Shown here: in pieces, positions 1 through 11,589 of the stretch
Layout of the letters: each line of letters starts with the position of its first letter
Numbering within the stretch: the first letter of the stretch is position 1
Assembly (NCBI RefSeq): GCF_021869535.1
Contig: NW_026262743.1
Coordinates: forward strand, 372,001 to 436,000
Direction: 5' to 3'
DNA: 64,000 bases
Source of the DNA: Mytilus californianus
Lineage: Eukaryota; Mollusca; Bivalvia; Mytilida; Mytilidae
Notes under the pieces: generated by a model
What the model was told of the DNA's origin: nothing
Database searches by the model: none
What the model saw: only the letters and a program-made list of their open reading frames with translations
Made by a program: the position numbers and the translations under genes

Positions 1-179
1 TTCATGTCTAAATCTGATTAAAATGTACACAAAAATTCAAATAATACTAATTTGGAATATATCACTCTATAATAAACTGAAATGATACAATGTCTAAAGG
101 ATAATACCATAATAAAGAGTGTCGTATTTAAACAACAAAACCAAACTTAGTCGTGATAGTAATCATTTACATTAAGATA

Positions 180-1452
180 GAATTTTTACCTGCTGTAAAC
201 CTAAAATTAAGTATTATTAGAAAGATATTTGAGAAAGATTTCAAAATACACCACTTTCAAACAAGGACTTTCAATTAAATACAATATTATATTTGAATAT
301 GGAAAAAACTAATACATGTATTATATTATTTACAAGAATTGTAATACTTTAATGTTCACTGTTGTAGTACACGAATTACAAATACAAATTGTTGAATAAT
401 CTCACGATTGAACTCAAAGTCTAAAGGATAGTTTCTGAAAATACTTTAAATACAAAAATGATTCTAAAAAATGTTAATGATATAATAATCATCATTGAAA
501 AATAACTTTCTTATTTATTTCATGCATGCAGTACAAATAATTCTAGTCTACAATAATTTACTGAGATAAAATGTAATAACAATTGTTATAGAATACAAAA
601 TGATATTTGTTTGATTGAAAGAACAGGAGTTTCTTGGAACAAATGTTGTATGTAGATAGATTTTTCACATGCTGTAAACCTATTGTGTTGTATTATTAGA
701 AATATATTAGAGAATATTTTTATTAAGACCACCTTCAAACAAGGACTTCCTATCAAAATACAATCTTATATTTGAATGCGGAACACTCAAATACATGTAA
801 ATGCAGTACAAATAATTCTAGTCTACAATAATTTACTGAGATAAAATGTAAAAACAATTGTTATAGAATATAAAATGATATTTGTTTGATTGAAAGAACA
901 GGAGTTTCTTGGAACAAATGTTGTATGTAGTTAGATTTTTTACATGCAGAAACCTAATGTGAGGTATTATTAGAATTATATTTTAGAAAGATTTTTAAAT
1001 AGACATTTAACAAGGACTTCCTATTAAAATACAGAATTATATTTGAATATGGACGACTAATACTTGTCTTTCATTATTAACAAGAATCACAATTCTTTAA
1101 TATACGTTGAAGTTCACGCAGTACAAATAAAAATTATTGTTGAATAATCTCACGATTGCACTCAGATTTGTAATACACCATGTACCACAGTTTGATTTTC
1201 CACAATTTAAAACACAAAGTTCTAAAGGATTGTTTTCGAAAATACTTCAAATACAAAAATGATTCTGAACAAATGCTTATGATATAATAAACAACATCGA
1301 AAATAACTTTTTCATTTCCTTCATGCATGCAGTATAAATACTTTCAGTTAACAATATTTTACTGAGATAAAATGTAATAACAATTGTTATAGAATATAGA
1401 ATGATATTTATTTGATTAAAAGAATAAGAGTTTCTTGAAAAAAATGTTGTTA
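180..1452. repeat. Irregular AT-rich tandem duplication
   Basis: Two sequence blocks recur in order. One contains a CTGTAAACCTA-like motif followed by CAAACAAGGACTT and begins near 185, 657 and 935. The other contains TTTACTGAGATAAAATGTAA and ACAATTGTTATAGAATA and begins near 553, 827 and 1357. Spacings of about 470, 275 and 525 bp imply one unit of about 470-525 bp plus a shortened one. Copies differ by substitutions and small gaps, so the duplication is not recent. No coding content is visible; the short open frames here are chance. Confidence 0.7.
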
Positions 1453-2610
1453 TTATTGAATACTCAAAATCCAACAGTCCAAATAATGATTCATATAAAA
1501 AAAATACAAATATAGAATAATTTCCAATGATATTTCAAATGATATAACTGCAAACCACAAAACAGCCTTCAACAATGAATAAAACTCATCCTGAGAAACA
1601 ACACAAACCTCAGATTTGGAAGCCTTCATTATACCATACCAAATGATATTTTGAGAATCAAATACCAATCAATAACATGATCAAGACATACACTGTCACA
1701 AAAATTGTGTAAATACAATGATACATTAATTCTACACTCTAATTTTCATTTTTCCACACTAAACTTGTGAACTACATTTCAAAAATTGTGGTATAATTTC
1801 CAAAGAATCAACTTTCTGCTAGACACCAAATGATGTGGAGTTATACACAAGAAAAATAGGACGCTGAAGACCTTCATCAATGACCAAAACCATCAGGATT
1901 GATCCTTTGACTTACAAAATTCACTATAATCGTCATTTGTCCGCATTTTTTTTTTTGCATTCTTCTAGATATTAAAATGACGATTGTTTAATTGTTTTAT
2001 CATGATGAGAAACAATTTAAGTTTTAATTTTTGTTCCTATGTGATGATTTTATGCAGAATTGTGATCCTTAAACTCGACAAAATTCACTAAAATATTCAG
2101 TTTTCCACACTTCATTCTCTCATGCCCTAAGATATCAATTTAACATTTTGTATATAGTTTTTATTATGAAAAGTTGCACAGCAAGTTCGATTTCATTCCA
2201 GCCTGATGATTTCGTACAGAGTTATGTTCCTTGGACTTCAAAAATTCACTCAAATATTCACTTTTTTAACACTTGTTTTTTTCATGCTTGAAGATATGTA
2301 TCAATAATACACCATGACAAGTAATAGATCAAGATAAAAATTTGTTACAAAACAAAATCTAATTAACCATTAGCTAATCATGAATTGCCATGCAATACTC
2401 ACAGACTGTTGTGTTACAAAACCACTCCACCACAGAAACCTCAACTATGAAGAAACCAAATTCAATGAAAATTTATTGAAATCAAAATTTAGCTTTTAAT
2501 ATCATGCTCTAATGATTTGAAAGTTCAATATCATCAAAATACATGAGACTTTCAAGTAAAACTTCATAACATAGTACAACAGATGACAACAATTCGAACG
2601 AGCACACAGG
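1453..2610. other. Non-coding, with a degenerate tandem repeat
   Basis: There is no coding signal. Between about 1850 and 2350 a degenerate unit of about 160-190 bp recurs. It contains variants of GTTATGTTCCTTGGACTT, AAAATTCACTAAAATATTCA and a CATGCTTGAAGATAT-like stretch. This resembles the internal units of dispersed bivalve repeats seen elsewhere in the window. Confidence 0.45.
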
Positions 2611-2814
2611 AAGTTGAGTCAAACAATTTCTAGTCCGACGCAGCCTTCACCTGTTGCCAATCAATATTCTTGCATGAAGAACAAGATCTTAAATTTTGCA
2701 CAACACAGAACAAGATCTTATGACCTCTGTCTTATAGATAGAGATAAACTGTACACAGCAATAATGTTCAACAAAGTAAATCTGCAAATAAGTCAACATG
2801 ACCAAAATTGTCAG

Positions 2815-3290
2815 TCAACCCCTAAAGGAGTTATTGCCCTTTATAGTCAATTTTTAACAATTTATTATAAATTAATGTATTCTTTTACAAAAATCTTCTT
2901 CTCTGAAACTACTGAGACAGATTTAACCAAAACCGACATGGCTAAAAATGTATAATACACCTAAACTGACGTTTGTGGTTAATATCTTTGAAACTAAAGC
3001 CTTTAGAGCAAATCTGACAGGTGGCTAAAATGTTCATCAGATTTAGATTTATCTGCCCTGAAATTTTCAGACAAATCCGAAAACCATTTGTTGGATTGCT
3101 GCCCCTGAGTTAGAAATTTTACGGAAATTTAGCAGTTTGTTTGTTATTATTTTAGATATCAATACAGTATCTAATAATATCTAATATCAAACACTATTAA
3201 ATATGATTTTAATCTTATTCTACATGATTTCCAAACATCAGTACATACAGGTGAGCGACACAGGCTCTTGAGAGCCTCTAGTTTTTCACA
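2815..3290 (+). repeat. Fragment of the 'TCTGAAACTACTG' dispersed repeat (3' part)
   Basis: It matches the unit at 3655-4070 (TCTCTGAAACTACTG, ACCAAAC-type stretch, TCTGAAACTAAAGC, GTTCATCAGATT). It ends with CAGGTGAGCGACACAGGCTC and GAGAGCCTCTAGTTTT, which is also the right end of the copies ending near 6065 and 36945. The 5' part is missing. Confidence 0.6.
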
Positions 3291-3654
3291 GTACAATATT
3301 GAATCGACTACCTCCTCTAAACTAAAATAATGTTTGATTAACCCTGTTCTATCGATCTGTTAAATAAATTACTTCAAAATCTGTTAGCATTTAGACAAAT
3401 GTATGAAATATGAATAAAAGGACTCAGTGAAGTTGGGTAGATGTATATGCAGGGCCGTAAATGAGAACTTGTTTAATAGGATGCTTCGAATGTGCGGGGA
3501 TCTGTGGTACGTACAGACACCAGATGTTGAGCAGTTTTTCATGTTCTATGTTTCTTGTTTGCCTCTCCCTGTAGATATTTTCACTTGGTTGCAGAATAAA
3601 AACTGTCAAATCTCATAATTTAAATTGCTTTCTACATAACTGATAATTTTATTT

Positions 3655-4072
3655 ATTATGCCGAAGGGCCAAGTGAGCTTTTCTAATCACTTGGCGTCCG
3701 TTGTCCGTCGTCCGTCGTCGTCGTCGTCCGTCGTCGTTAACTTTTACAAAAATCTACTCCTCTGAAACTACTGGGCCAAATTTAACCAAACTTGGCCACA
3801 ATCATCATTAGGGTATCTAGTTTACAAATATGTGTCCGATGACCCGGCCTGCCAAACAGCAAGGCCGCCATGGCTAAAATAGAACATAGGGGTTGAATGC
3901 AGTTTTTGGCTTATATCTCTGAAACTAAAGCATTTAGAGCTGATCTGACATGGGGTAGAATGTTCATCAGGTTAAGATCTATCTGCACTGAAATTTTCAG
4001 ACGAATTTGACAACCCGTTGTTGGGTTGCTGTCCCTAAATTGGTACTTTTAAGGACATTTTGCAGTTTTTAT
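3655..4072 (+). repeat. Dispersed repeat, left end with GTCGTC run
   Basis: It starts with CCGAAGGGCCAAGTGAGC, then CACTTGGCGTCCG and a (GTC/GTCC) run, then a unit about clicking through TTTTACAAAAATCT, TGAAACTACTGGGCC and a 'GGCCGCCATGGC' stretch. The same order appears at 35692 and 49859. It is non-coding and belongs to a high-copy family that I recognise from bivalve genomes but cannot name. Confidence 0.65.
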
Positions 4073-5060
4073 ACGACCGCAAAAAAATTTTGCAGTCGTA
4101 TATTGGTATGACGTTGGCGTCGTCGTCGTCGTCCGAAGACACATTGGTTTTCGCACTCTAACTTTAGTTTAAGTGAATGGATCTCTTTGAAATTTTACCA
4201 TAAGGTTCAATACCACAAAGGAAAGGTTGGGATTGATTTTGGAGGTTATGGTACCAACAGTTAAGGAATTAGGGGCCAAAAAGGGGCCAAAAATAAGCAT
4301 TTTTGTAACTTCCAGACATAACTTGTGTGTTAGTGTATGGATTTCTCTGACATTGTTCCACAAGGTTCCATATTACAGAGGGAATGCTGGGATTGATTTT
4401 GGGGGTAAGTGTCTCAAATGTTTGGAATTAGGGGCCAAAAAAGGGGCAAAAAAGAAGCATTTTTCTAGTTTCATGACAATAACTTGTGTGTAAGTGTATG
4501 GATCTTTCTGAACTTGTACTACAAGGTTCCATATCACAAAGGGAAAGCTGGAATTGAGATTGGGGGTAATTGCCCACAACGTTTAGGAATAAGGGGCCAA
4601 AAAGGGGCCAAAAAGAAGCATTTTTCTAGTTTCCAGACAATAACTTCCGTTCAAGTGTATAGATCTCTCTGAAATTGTACTGCAAGGTACCATACCACAA
4701 AGGGAAGGCTGGGATTGATTTTGGAGGTAATTGACTCAAAATTTAGGAATTAGGGACCAAAAAGGGGAAACAAACAAGCATTTTTCTAGTTTCAGGACAA
4801 TAACTTGTGTGTAAGTGTATGGATCTTTATGAAATTGTACTACAAGGTTCCATATCACAAAGGGAAAGCTGGGTTTGAGTATGGGGGTAATTCTCCTAAA
4901 CTTTGGGGCCAAAGAGGGACCTGAATACAAGCATTTTTCTAGTTTCCAGACAATAAGATGTGTTCAAGTGTATGGATCTTTCTGAAATTGTACTGTAAGG
5001 TACCATACCACAAAGGGAAGGCTGGGATTGAGTTTGGGTGTGATGAATCATAAGGGGTAT
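4073..5060 (+). repeat. About 160-bp tandem repeat, six copies
   Basis: A short hairpin (CGACCGC...GCAGTCG) and a GTCGTCGTC run lead into about six copies of a unit carrying GTGTATGGATCT, ACAAGGTTCCATATCACAAAG, GGGATTGATTTTGG, GGGGCCAAAAAGGGG and AAGCATTTTTCTAG. Copies start near 4175, 4335, 4495, 4655, 4815 and 4970. Open frames across it on both strands are by-products of the repeat unit. Confidence 0.75.
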
Positions 5061-5069
5061 ACAAAATTT

Positions 5070-6065
5070 GGGGGAGGGATTTTTTATGCCCCCGCCATAG
5101 CGGTGGGAGCATTAAGTTTTACTCTTGTCCGTCTGTACGTACGTCCGTACGAACGTACGTCCCGAAATTGGTTTCCGTTCTCTAACTTGAGTTTGCCTCA
5201 ACCAAATATTATATAACTTATACACAATGCTTATTACTACAAAACACAGATCAAATTAAATTTTGGTGGCGTCACTTTAACCGTTCTAGAGTTATGCCCC
5301 TTAATAAATGGAAAAATTGCAAAATTTTTAGTTTCCGTTCTCTAACTTAAGTTTGCCTCAACCAAATGTTATGAAACTTATACACAATGCTTATTACTAT
5401 AAAACACAGATCAAGTTTGAATTTTGCTGGCGTCACTTCAACAGTTCTAGAGTTATGCCCCTTTATAAATGGAAAAATTGCTAAATTTTTATTTTCTTCT
5501 CAATATCAAGTAATTTTTACAAAAATTGGAGTTATCTTCCTTTGTCCATGATTATAGTTGAATCAACTACAATCAATGCTATATACAATGCAATGTTTAA
5601 TTTTGACTTCCACTTATAAAACACAGATCAAGTTGAATTTGGGTAGTGTCACTTTAACCATTATTGAGTTATGCCCCTTAATGAATTGAAAGATTGCAAA
5701 ATTTTTAGTTTCCATTCTGTAACTTCAGTTTGCCCCAACCAAACATTATGAAACCTATACACAATATTCATTACCACAAAACTAAGATCAAGTACACATT
5801 TTTTGTTTCCGTTTTCTAACTTTTTGCCTCAAACAACTGAGAGAAATTTAACCAAACTTAGCCACAATCATCATTAAGGTATCTAGTTTAAAAATGTGTC
5901 CGATGACCCTGCCTGCCAACCAACATGGCAGACATGGCTAAAAATAGAACATAGGGGTAAAATGCAGTTTTTGGCTTATATCTCTGAAACTAAAGCAAAA
6001 GCATAAAAGCATAACAGTGCAGATTTATGCATCAATTGTAAATAAAAATATCAGGTGAGCCTCTA
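5070..6065 (+). repeat. Second dispersed tandem-type repeat
   Basis: It opens with TTATGCCCCCGCCATAGCGG and a CGTACGTCCGTACG run, then repeats a unit of about 180 bp containing TTTCCGTTCTCTAACTT, TTGCCTCAACCAAA, ACACAATGCTTATTA and GAGTTATGCCCCTT. From about 5820 it continues into a TTTAACCAAACTTAGCC / GGCAGACATGGCTA segment and ends with TCAGGTGAGCCTCTAGTTT, the right end shared with the 3655 family. It therefore looks like one repeat nested in another. No gene is seen. Confidence 0.6.
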
Positions 6066-6760
6066 GTTTAAGTTAGGTAAAAATTCAAGTACAATATCTT
6101 TATATAAAGTGAAAAGCATCGCAAAACAAAATAAGTGTAACGTTATGTTGCAATATTGTAATTTATTATATTTTTTAATACATCACTCAAACTTTAAAAT
6201 GATTTTAAAAGATTGCAAATACAATCTGGTAACCCCAAAACGAAAAAATGCATTTTATTCGTCGCTTTTTACCTCTTATTTTCTGGGTTATAAGAGACAT
6301 ATGAATACATCTGGTTCTATTTATAGATTTGAATAGATTGTATCTGTAGAATATATATGTTAATGAAACATGCACCATTTGTTCTTTATTGAGATGAAAT
6401 TCATGATTTAAATGATACCAAATTTCGTAAATCCTAAACATCATTTAATGTTACATGTATAATTCGCCTTAATAAGTTTATGCATCTTGCTTGTCGATAG
6501 TGGTTTGGTTTTGAACTTCATATCATGTATATCATGAACCTGTTCATACTTTTTCAACAGCCAGTCTTATGTATTCGTTTGTGATCTCTATCGAGTTTCT
6601 GCAAGAATTGATAGGAACGGTTTGTCCTAGTTGAATAGGCATGTTCCTTGACAATGCATCAACTCGAATTTAACGGCAACATGCCACAGAATACACTTTT
6701 TCCACACATATCAAAATTATTCATAAAATTAAACAGAAGGTATACAAATACAAAAACTTT
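6066..6760. other. No gene seen
   Basis: AT-rich sequence without recognisable coding, RNA or repeat content; the open frames of under 80 codons have no family signal. Confidence 0.4.
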
Positions 6761-6764
6761 TACA

Positions 6765-6858
6765 TAACTTAAATCCAAACAAAGCAGCAGGACCAGATGT
6801 CATTAAACAAACATTTTTAAAAGAACTTTCACATGAAATTGCACCTACCTGTTACCTG
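6765..6858 (+). pseudogene. LINE reverse-transcriptase scrap (Jockey/CR1 type)
   Basis: About 30 codons read N-L-N-P-N-K-A-A-G-P-D followed by a V-I-K-Q and L-K-E-L segment. N-K-A-A-G-P-D is the conserved 'NKA(A/S)GPD' block at the start of the RT domain in Jockey/CR1/L2-type LINEs. The frame ends immediately and no flanking RT motif is present. This is a dead fragment. Confidence 0.7.
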
Positions 6859-7390
6859 TTACCTAGTCTTTATCTTCCTCCTCTAGCAGGAGCTTCGCTT
6901 CTACAGCGTACTTCTTTATTTGAACCCTAACCCTTGCACAAGGGGCACTCAAAAAATTGGTTATACTATACATACCTTGCACACAGAACAGAACAGAACA
7001 GTACGTCACTTTGCACATGCGCATAACAAATATTTGAAGGTATGAAAAGTTATAGTCAAGTTGTGTTTGTCCATAAAGAGGTATGAAAAAGGTAAGATTA
7101 TTTTATTTTATTAAATAAGAGACTGCATGTTCCCAATTTTATCGGTCTGGTTATTTAATTCTGAAATTAACAGAAATTGCATATTGTTAACTTTTAAGTT
7201 GTGATCACATATATATATATATCATTTAGCTTCGTCGGGACAAGATTGAACAATTTAAACATTTCTTGAACACACAGGTATTTACAGTACATCTTTTTTT
7301 AAATATTCAGTTATTAGTTTTAGTACGAGAATTATAAACAATCTTTTTCGTCTGTTAAATCACAATACGAGATATTTCGTCAGACAATAG
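6859..7390. other. No gene seen
   Basis: Non-coding sequence with a short (AT)n run near 7208-7220. No recognisable element. Confidence 0.35.
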
Positions 7391-7595
7391 ACATAAGAAG
7401 ATGTGGTACGAGAGCCAATGTTACAACTCTCCATCCAAGTCAAAATTTATAAAAGTAAACCATTATAGGTCAAAGTACGGTTCTCAACACGGAGCCTTGG
7501 CTCACACCGAACAGCAAGCTATAAAGGGCCCCAAAAATTACTAGTGTAAAACCATTCAAACGACAACCAACTGTCTAATCAGAGACATATATACT
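7391..7595 (-). repeat. Bivalve dispersed repeat 'tail C', inverted
   Basis: It carries AAGAAGATGTGGTA, GCCAATGTTACAACTCTCCAT, ACCATTATAGGTCA, AACACGGAGCCTTGGCTCAC and AAGGGCCCC in order. The same block occurs at 14866-15075. A diverged form occurs at 38118, 26480, 48565, 52830 and 58105, and the opposite orientation at about 9880, 10200 and 28570. Its fixed end and variable length suggest a retroelement 3' tail, by analogy with tails A and B here; the parent element is not visible. Confidence 0.7.
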
Positions 7596-8028
7596 AAAGA
7601 GATTCGCGACTTTTTAATCTCGCTGACTTCACGACTGTAAACTCGTACCCAGCATCCTCTAATCATATGATAACGAGATTAGCGGTAGTCTAGACAATCG
7701 ATAAATAATCACTCGGAACACCCTGTTATTTTTCTTTGTATTAAGGAAAAAGACTTTCAGAATTAAAATCAGCTGATAGATTATTATATTGTAAACAAAT
7801 TCGCAGGTAAATAATAATGACAACGTTTACGTGAAGCATTAATCAATCTGTTAATTGGGGGGTCCCATGATTAGGTGTGTATAATGAAAATTATTGCCTT
7901 TACAGGAAATTACTGTGTAATGTCAAAGATGTCAGCAAGCGAATTTCCTCCTCTGAAATTAACTTTCAACTCAATATTTATATTTATATTAAAATTGATG
8001 CTTCTCGGTGGTGGTTGTCTTATTCACG

Positions 8029-8305
8029 ATGTCCAAGTCAGATTTTTTTTCATGGGACGACGACTTAGATTTAGATATATTGTTAGGGGAATACACAGAT
8101 ACTGACCCAATTGTAGATAGTGACGACGACTTTGTTCTAGAGACAGTTGCGCATCCCCCCAAGAAAGTCAAGGGAACTGACAAGAGTTTAAGTGCAGATA
8201 GAACTGCTGCTGATGGTTACCAATGTCCTGACTGTGACAAGATTCTAAAATCTATCTCTGGGTTCCGTGGACACACTTCAAGACAACATGGAAAACATTT
8301 GAAAG
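8029..8305 (+). CDS. First coding exon of a C2H2 zinc-finger protein
   Basis: The ATG at 8029 opens M-S-K-S-D-F-F-S-W, followed by an acidic stretch (D-D-D-L-D-L-D, D-S-D-D-D), a basic H-P-P-K-K-V-K patch (possible nuclear localisation signal) and one C2H2 finger (Y-Q-C-P-D-C, then H-T-S-R-Q-H, residues about 69-92). The frame runs up to AAAG|GTAAAC at 8305/8306, a good splice donor in phase 1. The protein would act as a nucleic-acid-binding nuclear factor by family knowledge; its target is unknown. The next exon is not adjacent. A phase-compatible zinc-finger exon on the same strand begins at 57496, 49 kb away, but it is damaged and membership is only inferred. The open frame upstream of 8029 starts at a GTG and is not needed. 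Confidence 0.6.
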
Positions 8306-9035
8306 GTAAACTGAGGGGGGGAAATATTTTTTTTTTAATTTTATCTTTTTAATAAGAAATAAATTATGCTTCAAAAAATGAATGAAAAAGGTTTATAATT
8401 TTTCAAGAAGTTATTATAAATAATGTAAAAGAGAAGGGGAAAAAATATAAAAATGTTTTTAAATCAGATAATATAAATTAATGTTTAAAACAAAATTAAA
8501 GGGGAAACGTAATTAATTATAAATTTATTTATTTTTCTTGAAAAAAATATAAAAATCAGCAACAGTTTTTAATAAATTCTATCTTTATAAAAAGAATTAA
8601 ATCATAATCCCCAAAATAACTAAAATAAGTTCAAAATATCATGAAAACATTTCATAGAAATTAATTTTTAAAACACAATTAAAGGGAAAATATATATAAT
8701 TATTTATATTAAAGTTATTCATTTTTTATATAAAATGAAATTATCTCAGTAAAGACAAAGGATGTATTTAATGCATCAAACTATTGTATATCAAATAAGA
8801 ACTTACATTTTTAAATATAGGAAATAAAAGAAATTATTAAATAAGATTAGGAAACTTGTAAATGTGTAACACAGTTTACAATGATCATTTGTATAAAACA
8901 GAGTCTTTATATTTTTGATTTGTCATTGTTCTAGTGACTAAATCAAACACTTGACAACAGAAAATAAAATTATGCGTTGTATACATTTTACTCCAATGGT
9001 CGATTGAAATTTTAATGAATATATATATATATATC
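8306..9035. other. Intron-like AT-rich sequence
   Basis: It follows the donor at 8306 and is very AT-rich. A segment near 8470-8560 (AAACAAAATTAAAGGGGAAA) recurs loosely at 8660-8720 (AACACAATTAAAGGGAAA), so a duplication of about 190 bp is likely. No coding signal is seen. Confidence 0.4.
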
Positions 9036-9172
9036 AAATATGGACTTTTGAGGAGGTCAATACGTTATATATGGACCTGTTCATATTATATTGACCGAGG
9101 GCGAAGTCTGAGTGTCAATATAGTCTAACAGGTCCATATATAACGTACTGACTGAGTGAAAGTCCTTAATTT
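9036..9172. repeat. Foldback (inverted repeat), 137 bp
   Basis: The left arm AATATGGACTTTTGAGGAGG...CGTTATATATGGACCTGTT is matched by the right arm AACAGGTCCATATATAACGT...AAAGTCCTTAATT. An inner ATATTGAC/GTCAATAT pair narrows the loop. It looks like a small MITE or palindromic repeat. GTCAATATA recurs near 9470-9515. Confidence 0.7.
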
Positions 9173-9611
9173 ATATATTACATATCTAAATAATTTATTA
9201 GGAAAATGGCGTTCTATGTTCTTTCTGTGTATTTTTAAATTGTATTTTGCAAGAATTTTAACATGTTATTGAAAATATCAATATTCTTTGAACAACTTCA
9301 TAGCTTGTTGCGTTAGCTTTCTTGTATTCTTAGCGTCTGCGTTTAACATAAAAACTCTTGTGATAAACTTGCAAATTTTCTTTTCATCTGCTGCGGCGCT
9401 TCCACCATGGTTGTTATGTATGACGTCATGACGTCATTAATTTAAATTTAGCAAGATTTTTCATATTGACCGTCAATATACATATAAATAGAAACATAGC
9501 GTCAATATACTTGAAAATATAAACAAGGCTTCGGATACATAAAATAACCTTTCAAACACGTGATCGTAATATCCAATGAAAACAGGAGAATGCTACACCA
9601 TATGTAATATT

Positions 9612-11036
9612 TATGTAGGACTCTAAAGTGCGATGGTACTCTAAAGTGCGATGGTCACGCTAAAGTGCGATGGTATACGCTAAAGTGCGATGGTGTCAAA
9701 TGCTGGAGTGCGATGGTATTACACGCTAAAGTGCGATAATATAACATGCTAAATTGCGATAGTATAGCACGCTAAAGTGCGATGATGTAACGGGAATGGG
9801 GATTCAGGCAATGTTTTCGTTTGTTGCTGTGTTCCTATTAGTGAAGATTTTCGTTTATTATTATGTTTATTAATCAAGCCGTTGTCTTTCTCTTTTGATT
9901 TGTTTTACACTGGTCATTGTTTGGCCCTATATAGCTTCCTATGCGGCGTGGACCAAGTCTCCACGTTAAAGGCCGTACAGTTATTAGTTGCATATATCAA
10001 TGACATTTGTTCTTGGGTGGATATTTGTCTTATATTTTTTTTTTTAAATACGATAGTTGTCAAAAGAGTGTTATGGTTACATTGCAGTAGCTAGTATATA
10101 CTTTATGAACCTGTCTCAAGCCAGCAACCTGTAATTCAGTGGAAGTCGTGTGTTGCTGTATTTCATATTTGTTTTCCGTTTATTGTTTTGTATATAGTCA
10201 GGTTTTACACTGGTCGTTTTGTTGCCCTTTGGTCTTTATAGAATAGTATGCGCTGTTAGCCAATGCTCCGCGTTAAAGGCATGCGGTAACCTATAGTTGC
10301 TTACAATAATGACATTTGGTCTAGGATGGAGAGTTGTCTCATTAGCTCTGGTTGTTAGGTTACTGTCTAGTTAACGTATATCAATATCTTGAACAGAAAT
10401 GACGAACAATATTGTAAAAAAAATGTGTTATAGTCTGAGAATGATTTCATTAGAAAGTACAAAAGTATACTTTATTTCACGCATGTTCATAACATGTAAC
10501 TACAAACATAGAAAGAGCTGCTATATTAAATTTGGACGAATTCAATTCCTAAACGTCCAAGTGAGCCATCTCCAGAATGTCTTTTCCTCTTCAGTTAATT
10601 GAATTACATTTTGCAACCTTAACATAAATAGTAGAAATACTAAAATTATTTCAGTATAAATGATCAAATGGTCATGCGTATGATCGTCCTGTATATATGC
10701 ATGTGATATTTGCCACTGTACGTTCAACAAGCAAAAATTAATATACATTACTTTAATTTATAAATTTATTTTACCGAACTACTGGAAAATATGATTTTCA
10801 AAGTGTTTCATACACAGCGTCACTTTTACGGTAATCCGCTTTATCATTTTTGTTGATTTCCACTGTTATCGGGAAAACGTACTTTAGCGTATTGAGTCAT
10901 CGGAATTCAGCGTGTTCCATTAAATAGCACAGACCATCGCACTTTAGCGTATCAAACCATCGCACTTTAGCGTAGACCATCGCACTTTAGCGTGACCATC
11001 GCGTTTTAGCGTCCCCATCGTACTTTAGAGTACTAC
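9612..11036. mobile_element. Non-autonomous element with tandem-motif terminal inverted repeats
   Basis: The left end has about eight copies of an 18-24 bp motif, (AC)GCTAAAGTGCGATGGT, between 9617 and 9790. The right end has at least five copies of its reverse complement, CCATCGCACTTTAGCGT, between 10935 and 11036. The outermost copies on both sides read ACTCTAAAGT(G/A)CGATGG inward from ATGTAG(G/T), so the termini match each other better than the inner copies do. The interior carries no transposase and includes two tail C copies. Flanking target duplication is obscured by AT repeats. This is a structured-TIR DNA element; an inverted satellite is the alternative. Confidence 0.7.
9880..10365 (+). 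repeat. Two tail C copies in direct order inside the 9.6-11 kb element
   Basis: GTTTTACACTGGTC(A/G)TT, a GCCCT...GG(C/T) stretch, CGTTAAAGGC and GACATTTG(T/G)TCT occur at 9900-10040 and again at 10200-10345. The second copy ends in GAGAGTTGTCTCATTAGC, the usual outer end of this repeat. The open frame at 9882 is a by-product. Confidence 0.6.
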
Positions 11037-11445
11037 ATATATATATATTTATCTTACCTCCTATACATTTCTAGGAATATGATAGGTTAAAAACAACCGC
11101 GTGGAGACCGTGTATATTTCATATGGGGTTTGTAGGGTTCCAAATGAGGTAAGTAGGCGGGGCTTATTTCAATACACGGTTAGTAGTGGTGTTACGTCCC
11201 TTTATAAAAACAACACGGTGTTTAGGAAAAATCTTAAAGGTTTCAACAGATGAAGAAATTGATGATGAACGATTGAAACAAATTCATAAAACACATTTAA
11301 AGCTAACAAGTTGTTATTGTTGGCATTTGTTTTTGTATAGACCAATGGAAGTAGGTTCTTTATACTAACGGTATTGAAGACTTGATCACTTTGATAGGCA
11401 ACTAGTCTAAATACCACATGTTAAGATAGTCGGTAAGATGAATTC

Positions 11446-11585
11446 GTTACGTAGTGTGCTAGTGACCTAATTCGAAATATATGGGGTCAGTAAATTCCAT
11501 ATGGGGATTTGGGCTTTGCTCTCACCCTATATGGAATTTACTGACCCCACATGTATCGTATTAGGTCACTAGCACACTATGTAAC
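11446..11585. repeat. Near-perfect palindrome, 140 bp
   Basis: The left arm GTTACGTAGTGTGCTAGTGA...GGGGTCAGTAAATTCCATAT and the right arm ATATGGAATTTACTGACCCC...TCACTAGCACACTATGTAAC pair over about 60 bp around a loop of about 17 bases (ATTTGGGCTTTGCTCTC). The core is related to the palindrome at 40493-40632. Confidence 0.85.
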
Positions 11586-11589
11586 TCAT

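Noticed and set aside
4169-4930. Several open frames on both strands
   Set aside because: By-products of the ~160-bp tandem unit; translations repeat the unit and show no domain.
11186-11368. Plus-strand open frame with K-V-S-T-D-E-E-I-D-D-E-R-L-K
   Set aside because: Looks coding-like in composition but has no recognised family, no clear splice borders and no neighbours; not strong enough to call.
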